Positions 9,004 to 16,986 of a stretch of 64,000 nt of DNA are shown piece by piece; within the stretch, counting starts at the first letter, position 1, and every line of letters begins with the position of its first letter. This DNA comes from an endosymbiont of Acanthamoeba sp. UWC8 (lineage in GTDB: Bacteria > Pseudomonadota > Alphaproteobacteria > Rickettsiales > Midichloriaceae). The stretch spans positions 744,001-808,000 of the forward strand of contig NZ_CP004403.1 of NCBI RefSeq assembly GCF_000730245.1, read 5' to 3'. The notes beneath the pieces were generated by a model that saw nothing but the letters and a program-made list of their open reading frames with translations, was not told where the DNA came from and did no database searches. The translations under genes were made by a program, and so were the position numbers.

Positions 9004-9912
9004 TTACACTACCGAAACAACCAGCTCATTTAAACCTTTTCCCAACGGAACCAGAGCCTTAATTTTTAATATTTGTTCCGCCTTAACGGGAGAACCGACT
9101 GAGATTAGCGCATCTCCTTTCTTAGCCGGTAAATATTCAATATTTACTTTACCTAATATGGAAAAAAGCTTTTGTGCTAATTCATTTACTGTGGTTCCTT
9201 TACCGGTGCAAACATTAGTTACCGGAGCGTGAGCCGAGACATTCTGCATGGCTGCAATGATAAAATTCACTACATCTTTTACAAAAATAAAATCCCTCGT
9301 TTGGTTACCGTCACCGAAAATAGTAAGTGGTTGCTTATTTCTTATTCTGCTTAGGAAGATAGAGATTACTCCTGAGTAAGATGAATCAGGGAGTTGGCGT
9401 GACCCGTATACGTTAAAAAACCTTAGACCGAAAGTAGGAAGGGCAAAAATTGCACCGAACGCCTTAGCTTGCAGCTCGCAAGCATACTTATCCGCAGCAT
9501 AACCTGAAATAGGCTGCGGGAGAAGGTCTTCCGTTAAAAAAGACTTGGAAATATTTCCATATACGGCAGCTGACGAGGCATAAACCACCGGAATATTTTG
9601 TTTTTCAGCTTCTTCAAATATATTAATGGTGCCGGTTAAATTAACTCTATGGGTGTTAACCCAGTCTTTTACCGATTGCTGCACCGAGGCAACGGCAGCT
9701 AAATGGAAGCAACCGTCGACTCCCTTAAAAGCTTTCTTAAGAACGGTTTTATCTAAAATATCACCGTAAATAAATTCACATTTATGCGGTAAATTTTCTT
9801 TCTTACCATAAGATAAATTATCTAAAACAGTGACTTCATGCCCGTTCTCAAGAAGTTGCTCCGTAAGATGAGAACCGATAAACCCTGCCCCTCCGGTCAC
9901 TAGATACTTCAC
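9004..9912 (-). CDS. NAD-dependent sugar-nucleotide epimerase/dehydratase (extended SDR)
   Basis: A 302-residue extended short-chain dehydrogenase of the UDP-glucose 4-epimerase (GalE/WbpP) type. The NAD-binding TGGAGFIGSH motif is at residues 6-15, the acidic D31 follows beta-2, ASSAAVYG lies at about 112-119, and the catalytic pair is Y138-x-x-x-K142 (SGYAADK). FFNVYGSRQ is the usual sugar-binding segment. It probably makes a UDP-sugar for surface polysaccharide. The gene is divergent from a glycosyltransferase gene at 10031, about 120 bases away, which supports that role. The exact substrate cannot be told from the sequence. Confidence 0.88.
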   Translation of the reverse strand: MKYLVTGGAGFIGSHLTEQLLENGHEVTVLDNLSYGKKENLPHKCEFIYGDILDKTVLKKAFKGVDGCFHLAAVASVQQSVKDWVNTHRVNLTGTINIFEEAEKQNIPVVYASSAAVYGNISKSFLTEDLLPQPISGYAADKYACELQAKAFGAIFALPTFGLRFFNVYGSRQLPDSSYSGVISIFLSRIRNKQPLTIFGDGNQTRDFIFVKDVVNFIIAAMQNVSAHAPVTNVCTGKGTTVNELAQKLFSILGKVNIEYLPAKKGDALISVGSPVKAEQILKIKALVPLGKGLNELVVSVV

Positions 9913-10030
9913 TTTAACCTAATACTCATACTATTTAATGTTTAAAAGTTATAGGCTCATTTACCTATACTTTCAAATAAAATATGGTATTTAAAAGGTA
10001 TTATAAAATATATCCTTCAAAGCTTTATAA

Positions 10031-11137
10031 ATGAAAATAATTCTTTTTAGTAACGCGGATTGGCACTTTGTTGCCCATCTTATGCCGATTGCACTTGCGG
10101 CAAAGGAAAAAGGTTATGATATAAAAGTTATAACTTGCGTAAATGAGCACGGGGAGGAAATTAAAAAACAGGGTTTGGAGCTGTTCCCTATCAACTTGGA
10201 ACGTTTTGGTTTAAATATATTTAAGGAATTGAAAATTATTTTTCAATTAATAGCAGTATATAGGAAAGAGAAGCCTGATATTGCGCAACATTTCGGGATT
10301 AAGCCTATATTGTACGGCAGCATTGCAGCAATATTCAATAAAGTCCCTAAAGTTATTAATACCTTTTTAGGCATGGGCTTTGTGTTTATCAGTGATAAAT
10401 TATGGGTAAAAGCCATCAGAGTAGTTTTCACTAATTTACTTAAGCTGTTCATGCTTAAACAAAACAGCATAATCATTGTGCAAAATAAAGATGATAAGGA
10501 ACTGCTTTTAAAAGAAAATATTGCTAAGCCGGCACAAATTTTTGCACAGTGTTCGGTAGGAATAGACTTGAAAAATTTCCTACCCCTATCCGAACCGAAC
10601 GGCAAGCCTGTTTTTGCACTAATGGCAAGAATGATTCTTGATAAAGGGATAGCTGAGTTTGCGGCAGCAGCTGAGATTATCAATAATAAAGGATTGGAAG
10701 CGGAGTTCTGGCTGGTCGGAGCTCCTGATCCCGATAACTCGAGGTCAGTTACTGAATATCAACTAAGAGAATGGGAAGATAAAAAGATAATTAAATGGCT
10801 GGGTTTCCAAAGTAATATAAAAACTATTTGGGAAAAAGCACATGTTGCCGTGCTTCCTTCCTATAGAGAAGGCTTAAGCAGAAGCCTGCTTGAAGCTGCT
10901 GCTCTCGGTAGAGCGCTTATCACCACCGATGCCCCCGGCTGCCGAGAACTGGTTGAAGATGGTATAAATGGCTTATTGGTTAAAGTGAGAGATGCTGATT
11001 CACTGGCTGAAGCAATAGAAAAACTAATCGTGGACAATCAATTACGTACCTCACTTGCCTTAAAAGCCAGAGAAACTGTAGTTAGAGATTATAGCGAGGA
11101 AGTCATAGTTAAGCGTATGCTTAAGTTTTATAATTAA
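10031..11137 (+). CDS. Family 4 glycosyltransferase
   Basis: A 368-residue GT-B glycosyltransferase. The N-terminal half opens MKIILFSNADWHFVAHLMPIA, with a Rossmann-like donor/acceptor layout. The C-terminal half has the GT4 signature SYREGLSRSLLEAAALGRALITTDAPGCRELV (about 283-313), including the E-x7-E pattern that binds the nucleotide sugar. It resembles enzymes of the PglA kind that add a sugar to an undecaprenyl-linked precursor, but substrate is uncertain. It sits beside a divergent sugar epimerase gene, so the two probably work on one surface glycan. It shares a weak hairpin with the convergent gene that follows. Confidence 0.87.
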   Translation: MKIILFSNADWHFVAHLMPIALAAKEKGYDIKVITCVNEHGEEIKKQGLELFPINLERFGLNIFKELKIIFQLIAVYRKEKPDIAQHFGIKPILYGSIAAIFNKVPKVINTFLGMGFVFISDKLWVKAIRVVFTNLLKLFMLKQNSIIIVQNKDDKELLLKENIAKPAQIFAQCSVGIDLKNFLPLSEPNGKPVFALMARMILDKGIAEFAAAAEIINNKGLEAEFWLVGAPDPDNSRSVTEYQLREWEDKKIIKWLGFQSNIKTIWEKAHVAVLPSYREGLSRSLLEAAALGRALITTDAPGCRELVEDGINGLLVKVRDADSLAEAIEKLIVDNQLRTSLALKARETVVRDYSEEVIVKRMLKFYN

Positions 11138-11152
11138 TCTAATTTAACCATC

Positions 11153-11182
11153 AGCAAGCATAAATAAATATTTATATTTGCT
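11153..11182. terminator. Possible bidirectional hairpin between convergent genes
   Basis: AGCAA at 11153 pairs with TTGCT at 11178-11182, and an inner ATAAATA/TATTTAT pairing tightens the stem. It lies between the stops of the glycosyltransferase gene and the TPR-protein gene. The stem is AT-rich and weak. Confidence 0.35.
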
Positions 11183-11193
11183 AATAGAATCAG

Positions 11194-12825
11194 TTAAATA
11201 CCTCTACCTATTTGGCAAATCTTGCTTTCTCCGGATTCTGGTAGAATAGATGGGTTTAGTCTAGCAGAAACTACCATCTTTCTAAAACCTCCGGAGGTAC
11301 CGGGAGCCTGAGTAAGAGTAAATTTTTGAGGTGGAATATTCTCTTTATTTCCAGCTTCTTTGGCTAATCTTACTTTATCAGCATAAGAAGCATGTTGTAC
11401 TTGAACATTAGTTCCGGGCAATACCGGGCTACTTTCTTGCGTACTAGTTTCTCCGATATCATCCGGGGTATCATCTACAAGCTCAGGTAGTTCACCTTGC
11501 ATTTTATGAGCTTCTAAAGCTAGCTGTTCGGAAAAAGTATATTCCTCTTTTTCTTTCCCTTTGCTAAAACTTGATACTCTCAATGTAGCCAAAGCAGAAA
11601 CAGGAGTTCTTATTGGTAAGCTATTTATCTCTACTTTTTCAATATCCGTTGTATATTCAAGTTCAGGGTTATCATATCCTTTTGGAAAAGCAATTCGTTT
11701 AAAGCTTCTGATAGTAACCTCCAAAATAGGATCATCCTCAAATAATAAACAAAAATTCTTTAAATTTGTTTTGTTATCAGTATATAATAATTCCATCCCA
11801 ATAGAATCAATAATTTCTGTTTCTAAAAATCTTTTTTCTTCATTTCTTAAATGGTTTGTTCGACAAAGTTTAATACAAAACTTAAATACATTTAGTTTTA
11901 AAGAAAATGTTTTTATTAAAGATTTAAATATCACTTCATTAGGTTCCATTAGACTTTTATTATTTAAAATATCTAAAATTAAATTTTCTGTTGGGCCTTT
12001 TAATTCCGGATTATCAATTACCTTAATTAATTTCAACAAATTAAGAATATTAATAATATTATATGATAAAAAGTATACTCTTTCTATTTCCAGCCTTACT
12101 TCATCATTAATTTCAAGATTTAATAATGTAGCAATATTAATATTAGTAATTTTTGTTCTAATAGCCTCTAATTCATTCAGCAGATTTTCTTCTGATCTCT
12201 TAAGCGAATCAAACTTAGATTGTAATGCTTGAACAATTACTTCCATTGATTGATTTATATACTTTTCCTGTGATTTCTCTTTTATTTCTTGAAATAAAGT
12301 GGATAAGCCATAAGTTGTAGATAAAGTTTTCCGATAATATAAAGTAGTAGAATTTGCAATATCACTTAAATAAGATATAGCCTTAGTATCATATACCCAT
12401 TTCTCCTTTGGTAATTTTAATAACTCCTGAATAGAAATTATTTTAAGCAAAATAGCTTTTTTATATAATGGTGATATGGCAAGTAACTTTTTACATTGCT
12501 TATAGCAATCTTCAAATCTTAGTAGATAAAGGTAAGCAAGAGCACAATTATAACCCACATTAATTGAACGAGGATTTTTTTCTAAATACTCACTTGCAAT
12601 TTTTACAGTTTCTTCATATTTTTTATTTCTAAACAAATCTGCTGTCAAATCAGCATATTTATCTTCTTCTGCCTCCTTCTTTCTTCTTATAATAGTTTTT
12701 TCTCTTTGCTCTCGGGTTATTACCTCAACCCTTCCCTCTTCATCTGTTTTTGGTCTTTTATTATTCTCATCTTTAAGTGCTGCTTGGCTGCTTTGCACAA
12801 ACTTCTCTTCTGATTTTCTTTTCAT
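11194..12825 (-). CDS. TPR-containing protein of unknown function with eukaryote-like linear motifs
   Basis: A 543-residue protein with no signal peptide. Residues 1-50 are highly charged and include NNKRPKTDEE (21-30), which resembles a monopartite nuclear localisation signal, followed by an RRKK cluster. Residues about 58-135 look like tetratricopeptide repeats (an ADLFRNKKYEETVKIASEYL unit, then SINVGYNCALAYLYLLRFEDC). The middle (about 180-390) is helical and Leu/Ile/Asn-rich. The last 130 residues are low-complexity and probably disordered; they contain NKENIPPQ, where K494-E495-N496 plus the Pro pair resembles a KEN degron. Residues and motifs are seen; any role in a host nucleus is inference. 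The family is not recognised. It is divergent from another orphan gene at 13142. Confidence 0.6.
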   Translation of the reverse strand: MKRKSEEKFVQSSQAALKDENNKRPKTDEEGRVEVITREQREKTIIRRKKEAEEDKYADLTADLFRNKKYEETVKIASEYLEKNPRSINVGYNCALAYLYLLRFEDCYKQCKKLLAISPLYKKAILLKIISIQELLKLPKEKWVYDTKAISYLSDIANSTTLYYRKTLSTTYGLSTLFQEIKEKSQEKYINQSMEVIVQALQSKFDSLKRSEENLLNELEAIRTKITNINIATLLNLEINDEVRLEIERVYFLSYNIINILNLLKLIKVIDNPELKGPTENLILDILNNKSLMEPNEVIFKSLIKTFSLKLNVFKFCIKLCRTNHLRNEEKRFLETEIIDSIGMELLYTDNKTNLKNFCLLFEDDPILEVTIRSFKRIAFPKGYDNPELEYTTDIEKVEINSLPIRTPVSALATLRVSSFSKGKEKEEYTFSEQLALEAHKMQGELPELVDDTPDDIGETSTQESSPVLPGTNVQVQHASYADKVRLAKEAGNKENIPPQKFTLTQAPGTSGGFRKMVVSARLNPSILPESGESKICQIGRGI

Positions 12826-13141
12826 AAATAATCTTGCTTAAATTGTATAAGGTTAAGTTATGGTTATGTGCTTAGATTTATAATCGAATAAATCATCAAC
12901 TATTCTTGCTAAATTTAATAATGAATTTAAAAATGTTGTTGAGTTATAGTAATCATTTTCTATAAACGCAATAAAAATTTAATATATATAGATAAAATAT
13001 TTATATAATATTAAGCTTACTTTTTAAACAACTGACCCAGATGTTATTTACTCAAATAAATATATAGTTGTTTTAACAATTTATTCTCAATATAGTTAAT
13101 ATATAATTAACTTATAATTTTAAATTCAAAGGGGAATTAAA
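12826..13141. other. Intergenic region between two divergent orphan genes
   Basis: About 316 bases, very AT-rich, separating the start of the TPR-protein gene (minus) from the start of the [S/T]-P-R protein gene (plus). It must hold the promoters of both. No RNA gene, repeat or additional coding sequence was recognised; one candidate plus-strand promoter is listed separately. Confidence 0.6.
13068..13096 (+). promoter_or_regulatory. Candidate sigma-70-type promoter of the [S/T]-P-R protein gene
   Basis: TTGTTT at 13068-13073 and TATAGT at 13091-13096 are separated by 17 bases. This would start transcription near 13103, leaving a leader of about 40 bases before the GTG at 13142. In such AT-rich DNA this kind of match can arise by chance. 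Confidence 0.35.
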
Positions 13142-14638
13142 GTGAGGGAAGGCGGGGAAAAATCTACACCGAAAGTAGGGTTGGGCAGAAATATACCATC
13201 ATTAGTATTAGATAGCGTAAAAAAGAAGCAAGATGATAAAATACCTATTAATTATGCATTTTTGTCACCGAGAGCACTTCCATCAACACAAAGTATAGTT
13301 GATAAAAGCTTACCTGAGAAAAAATTAAGGTCACCGCTTGCTTTATCAGCTGATTCAATATCAAGTACAAAGGAACCCGAGGGTGTATTTTTAACCCCGA
13401 GAGGAACTTCTTCCGGAGAAAATTTATTATCTAGGGGTATAAAATTAATTAGAAGAACCAGTAGTCGAGAGCTAAGCTCAAAAACAGATAATACAATCCC
13501 TGATATAAAGAATAGCACAAGCACTCCTGCTACCCCGAGAAGTGACGGAGAAAATGAATTTTCACCTAGAAAAAATAATTTCAGTTTTTTTGGTTTTAGA
13601 CTTTCACCGAGAAATGAAAATAAAATTAATAAAAGAAATATATTAATTACAAATTTTAGAGATGCAGAATCTCCGAAAGCTCGGAAGAAAGCAGCTATAG
13701 CTATAGTAAATCAAAGCGACTTATTTGAAGAAAATTACCTTCACTTTCTAAAGTTGGCCAATGATATGGTAGCAAACCGGGAAAAATATGAAAATAACGG
13801 ATATTTTGTGAACCCTATTCTTCCTTTAGATAGAAAAGATCAAGCTGATGAAGTGTATACATTTATGCTAAGATTAGCGGAGAACTCTACTAAAAGCCTT
13901 ACCGCTCGAACTGATTCGTTAATTCCTCCCGGCAACATAGTTTGTATCGGGGTTAATTTCGTAAATGATGATAAGAAGGACGGAGCTTATACTAGGAAAG
14001 TTGGGGGAATTAAAGAGTTTCTAAATGAATGTAATACGGCTGTTTGCAGTATAGAAAAAGTTACGGCATTACTGGAAGTAATAACTGTAAAATACCCTTT
14101 AACTATGCACTTAATAACCCCTTTAGAAGAAAGTATAGCATCCGATTACAGACCCATGTTTAAACATGGGTCTTATTTTAAGGAACGTGACTCTGAATTT
14201 GCTCAAAGATGGATTGAGCATCAAGGTTTAAAGAAACAGTTTAAAATTGAACTTAATAATTTTATTTCCTTAGGTATGGAAAACCCTGATAAGTTTGAAG
14301 ATGAAATGAGAAACATCTCAAAAATAGTTGCCGGGTTTTATATTAAAGATTTAATTATGATGCCGGATGATGAAGATAGAAAATACGGCACAAAAACCAG
14401 AGAACAGGCAATTGAAAAAATTAAGACTCATGTAAGTAAATTACAAAAAAATGAGAAATTCTTAGCAACCGCTTTAAAAAAAGCTGAACTATACACTGAT
14501 AGCTGGTTATCTGCAAAGATAGATGAGCAAACTCAACAGAGCGAAGGTTCTTTCCGGGTAGTAGGGAAACATACCTCACGCCTTGAAAAAGAAAAAAAAG
14601 AATTGAGAGAAAAGGGAAAAGAAAGAAAATTTGATTAA
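13142..14638 (+). CDS. Orphan protein with five [S/T]-P-R motifs in a disordered N-terminus
   Basis: A 498-residue protein starting at GTG, with an AAAGGGG ribosome site about 8 bases before it. Residues 1-160 are Ser/Thr/Pro/Arg-rich and contain the tripeptides SPR or TPR at about 42, 85, 131, 141 and 155, several in the context F-[LR]-[ST]-P-R or F-S-P-R-K; an SPL also occurs near 64. These match minimal proline-directed kinase sites (S/T-P-x-K/R). The remainder (about 165-498) looks globular and helical, ending in a strongly charged EKEKKELREKGKERKFD tail. No family is recognised. Regular placement of the motifs suggests selection for phosphorylation or for a binding partner; a host kinase target is inference. 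No signal peptide; a type IV C-terminal signal is possible because of the charged tail. Confidence 0.55.
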   Translation: MREGGEKSTPKVGLGRNIPSLVLDSVKKKQDDKIPINYAFLSPRALPSTQSIVDKSLPEKKLRSPLALSADSISSTKEPEGVFLTPRGTSSGENLLSRGIKLIRRTSSRELSSKTDNTIPDIKNSTSTPATPRSDGENEFSPRKNNFSFFGFRLSPRNENKINKRNILITNFRDAESPKARKKAAIAIVNQSDLFEENYLHFLKLANDMVANREKYENNGYFVNPILPLDRKDQADEVYTFMLRLAENSTKSLTARTDSLIPPGNIVCIGVNFVNDDKKDGAYTRKVGGIKEFLNECNTAVCSIEKVTALLEVITVKYPLTMHLITPLEESIASDYRPMFKHGSYFKERDSEFAQRWIEHQGLKKQFKIELNNFISLGMENPDKFEDEMRNISKIVAGFYIKDLIMMPDDEDRKYGTKTREQAIEKIKTHVSKLQKNEKFLATALKKAELYTDSWLSAKIDEQTQQSEGSFRVVGKHTSRLEKEKKELREKGKERKFD

Positions 14639-14688
14639 AACATGTTAACTTCATAATCACTTTTATAAGCTATACAACCTGAGGACAT

Positions 14689-14814
14689 ATGAAAAATAGA
14701 CAATCGACTAAAGGGTCTGCTCAGAACTATTCAGTGAAAGCTAAACAATTAAAACAGCGAGCATTAAATTCTAAAAAACAAGCTATAAGGGATAAAGGTA
14801 AAAAAGGTAAATAG
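14689..14814 (+). CDS. Small basic protein, 41 residues, unknown
   Basis: An ATG-started frame with a GAGGA ribosome-site-like sequence 4-8 bases upstream encodes MKNRQSTKGS, then a Lys/Gln/Arg-rich stretch and ends KDKGKKGK-like. It has about 12 Lys and 4 Arg in 41 residues, so it is very basic and could bind nucleic acid. It follows the 498-residue protein by 50 bases and ends 28 bases before a convergent gene. It is too small to assign; coding is supported only by the start context and composition. Confidence 0.4.
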   Translation: MKNRQSTKGSAQNYSVKAKQLKQRALNSKKQAIRDKGKKGK

Positions 14815-14842
14815 GCTTAAAGTATATATTATTAATGAATAC

Positions 14843-15709
14843 TTAAACAGCCGGTTTTGTAGCAACTATTTCCAGATTATGATCATATAAAATCACACTA
14901 CCATTTTGATTAACAGGGAATTTTGATATATAAACATCGACAATTTCATTAACAAACTTATCTGCCTCTAAGCTATTAATACTTTTTAAATAATGATAAT
15001 AAGGTAGCCAGCTTTTTATTTGCATCTTTAATTGTGCGGTATTATTTAAAAAATTTTTATCTTCTACATTACGGATACTGACTATTTGAAAGTTATTTTT
15101 TTCGAGCAATGCAGCATATTCCCCTACCGTAAAACGTTTCATATGACTTTTAAAATTAGCAAAATAAGCTTTCCACTTTGCACTTTTAACCAATCTGTCA
15201 GCTATATCCTGAACAGGATCTCCCCCTTTTGAGGCTAATCTCAAATAACAAATACCGTTCGGCTTAAGAGCAGTGAACATTCCTTTTAAAACTTTATCGT
15301 TATTTGATATCCAATGTAGTACTGAAAAAGAAGTTATGATATCAAACTTTTCTTTATGCGAATTATAAAAATTAGCATCACCGGCGAATTTATTTAGGAA
15401 GCTTAAGTTTTTTATATATTTATAATCTTGCTTAGCTGTGTTAACTACAGCCTCATCGCTATCAATTCCGACTACATCCCCCTGCGGCACATAGTTTGCC
15501 ATCATAGCAGTAATATTTCCGACCCCCGAACCAATATCTAAAATAGATTCACCCCCTTGAAAAATATAATCTTGAAAAAAGAATTTTGTTGCCCAGCTTT
15601 GTTGCAGAAGCGCATTTTCCGCATAATTATCCGCATACCAACGCTTTGATGCACCTGCAAATGCGTTTAAGCTGCTTAGAATTAATAATAAGAAAAAAAT
15701 TTTTTTCAT
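14843..15709 (-). CDS. Exported SAM-dependent methyltransferase (class I)
   Basis: A 288-residue class I methyltransferase. Motif I is ILDIGSGVGN (about 56-65), motif post-I is VVGIDSDEAVV (about 79-89), and FDIITSFSVLHWISN (about 120-134) is the motif II region, as in trans-aconitate or juvenile-hormone-acid methyltransferase-like enzymes. Unusually, it begins with MKKIFFLLLILSSLNAFA-GAS, a textbook Sec signal peptide with an A-F-A cleavage site, so the enzyme should leave the cytoplasm, where SAM is not normally available. A host-derived pool of SAM or a mis-called start would be alternatives, but the methyltransferase domain begins right after the signal and no other Met fits. Monocistronic, convergent with the small basic gene. 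Confidence 0.8.
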   Translation of the reverse strand: MKKIFFLLLILSSLNAFAGASKRWYADNYAENALLQQSWATKFFFQDYIFQGGESILDIGSGVGNITAMMANYVPQGDVVGIDSDEAVVNTAKQDYKYIKNLSFLNKFAGDANFYNSHKEKFDIITSFSVLHWISNNDKVLKGMFTALKPNGICYLRLASKGGDPVQDIADRLVKSAKWKAYFANFKSHMKRFTVGEYAALLEKNNFQIVSIRNVEDKNFLNNTAQLKMQIKSWLPYYHYLKSINSLEADKFVNEIVDVYISKFPVNQNGSVILYDHNLEIVATKPAV

Positions 15710-15771
15710 ATATGAAATTGAAATTTCTTATTGCTCATTTTTATAATTATTATTGAGCAATGTAAATAAAA

Positions 15772-16833
15772 TTATTCTGATATAAATATCGGATATATAG
15801 TATTCATTACATTACTACAAGCAATCCCTACTGCAGCAACAGTATAATCTTTTGCACCAAACAATTTTGCAACACTTTTACTGAAAACCTTAGCCCAAGC
15901 ATTCCAACTGAAGCGCTTGCCTGACTCTAGGGTAAGATTATCTTCAAACAAAATATTTTTAATTAGATTAGCTGCAATCTCAGAATCAAATGAGGAATCA
16001 GTAGCAAGTTTAACCGCTTCTTTTAACCCTCTACCGGAAAAGTTTTTTAAATGGAATTTAGCTTGATACTTAAAGTCTGCTTGTAATTTCTCACTTATAA
16101 GCATGTTTTCAGCTTCTTCATTGCAGGTTACGGAGTTTTCTAAATTTAAAGTTTCAGATATATTTTCTTCAAGTGTGTTTTCTAAGTAGCTATATGCACT
16201 TGAGATTAGCGGCATACCTAAGCTGGTAATAATTTTCGCCGAACTGAAATAAATAGAATCATTTTTACTCCACCCGCTATAGAATAAAACTTTTTCAGTC
16301 ACAAAGCAGCTATATATACCGGAAAAAACCTTTACCGCATTATTATTAACAAAATTTCCGATTTCACCTATCACTCCATCAAAACATTCGGAAGCTATAT
16401 ACCCTACACCTGATATAATTAACGCTGAAGCAGTCAGATTTATAATGTTAGGGTTTATATATTTATAACTTAAAGCGAGTACTGAAATTGAAGCTAGAAA
16501 CAGCGTTGCGTTATATAGCTTTGTTGCCCACGGGTCATAATTATAAGCTTCACCGGTTGCCTCTTCGCTTTCTTCTCCAAAGGTCAAATATGTAGGAATA
16601 TTATTTAAAAGCCCATCGCTAAACCGGTTATTATAAAGGTTACTTAATTCATCCCCATAAATTGGTTGGGTACCATTTGAACTTATTAAATTTTTTAAAT
16701 TAAAAAATGAGCCGATATCATCATATTGAACATTTAATATATCATTATAATATTGATAATTAGGGCAATAACTACTACTTAAAGCTAAAAGAAACAGATC
16801 TACAGATACATCATATTCACTAATTAAGTCCAT
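15772..16833 (-). CDS. Hypothetical protein with central hydrophobic segments
   Basis: A 353-residue protein of unrecognised family. Residues 1-100 are acidic and Asn/Tyr-rich. Two likely membrane segments follow: about 108-128 (LYNATLFLASISVLALSY) and 130-150 (IINLTASALIISGVGYIA). Weaker hydrophobic segments occur around 165-210 and close to the end (TVAAVGIACSNVMNTIYPIF). There is no N-terminal signal peptide. The composition (acidic start, central membrane hairpin) is like inclusion or vacuole membrane proteins of intracellular bacteria, but this is only a resemblance. It is flanked by the long inverted repeat at 16894-16962. Confidence 0.5.
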   Translation of the reverse strand: MDLISEYDVSVDLFLLALSSSYCPNYQYYNDILNVQYDDIGSFFNLKNLISSNGTQPIYGDELSNLYNNRFSDGLLNNIPTYLTFGEESEEATGEAYNYDPWATKLYNATLFLASISVLALSYKYINPNIINLTASALIISGVGYIASECFDGVIGEIGNFVNNNAVKVFSGIYSCFVTEKVLFYSGWSKNDSIYFSSAKIITSLGMPLISSAYSYLENTLEENISETLNLENSVTCNEEAENMLISEKLQADFKYQAKFHLKNFSGRGLKEAVKLATDSSFDSEIAANLIKNILFEDNLTLESGKRFSWNAWAKVFSKSVAKLFGAKDYTVAAVGIACSNVMNTIYPIFISE

Positions 16834-16893
16834 GATTAATTACCCTTTCCCCTTATATATTTAAAGTATGTCATAATTAATTAAATTATGCAC

Positions 16894-16962
16894 CAATGTT
16901 TTCTTAAGATAAATTGTGCCGATATTATCAGTAAAAAACAATATCAGCAATAGAAAACATTG
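16894..16962. repeat. Nested inverted repeat, 69 bases
   Basis: CAATGTTTTCT at 16894-16904 is the exact reverse complement of AGAAAACATTG at 16952-16962. Inside it ATTGTGCCGATATT pairs imperfectly with AATATCAGCAAT. Together they form a two-tier hairpin about 69 bases long. It lies between two minus-strand genes (15772-16833 and 16987-18009), and could be a terminator for the upstream glycosyltransferase or a small mobile palindromic element. Confidence 0.55.
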
Positions 16963-16986
16963 TTTATATATCAAGCAATATATACG

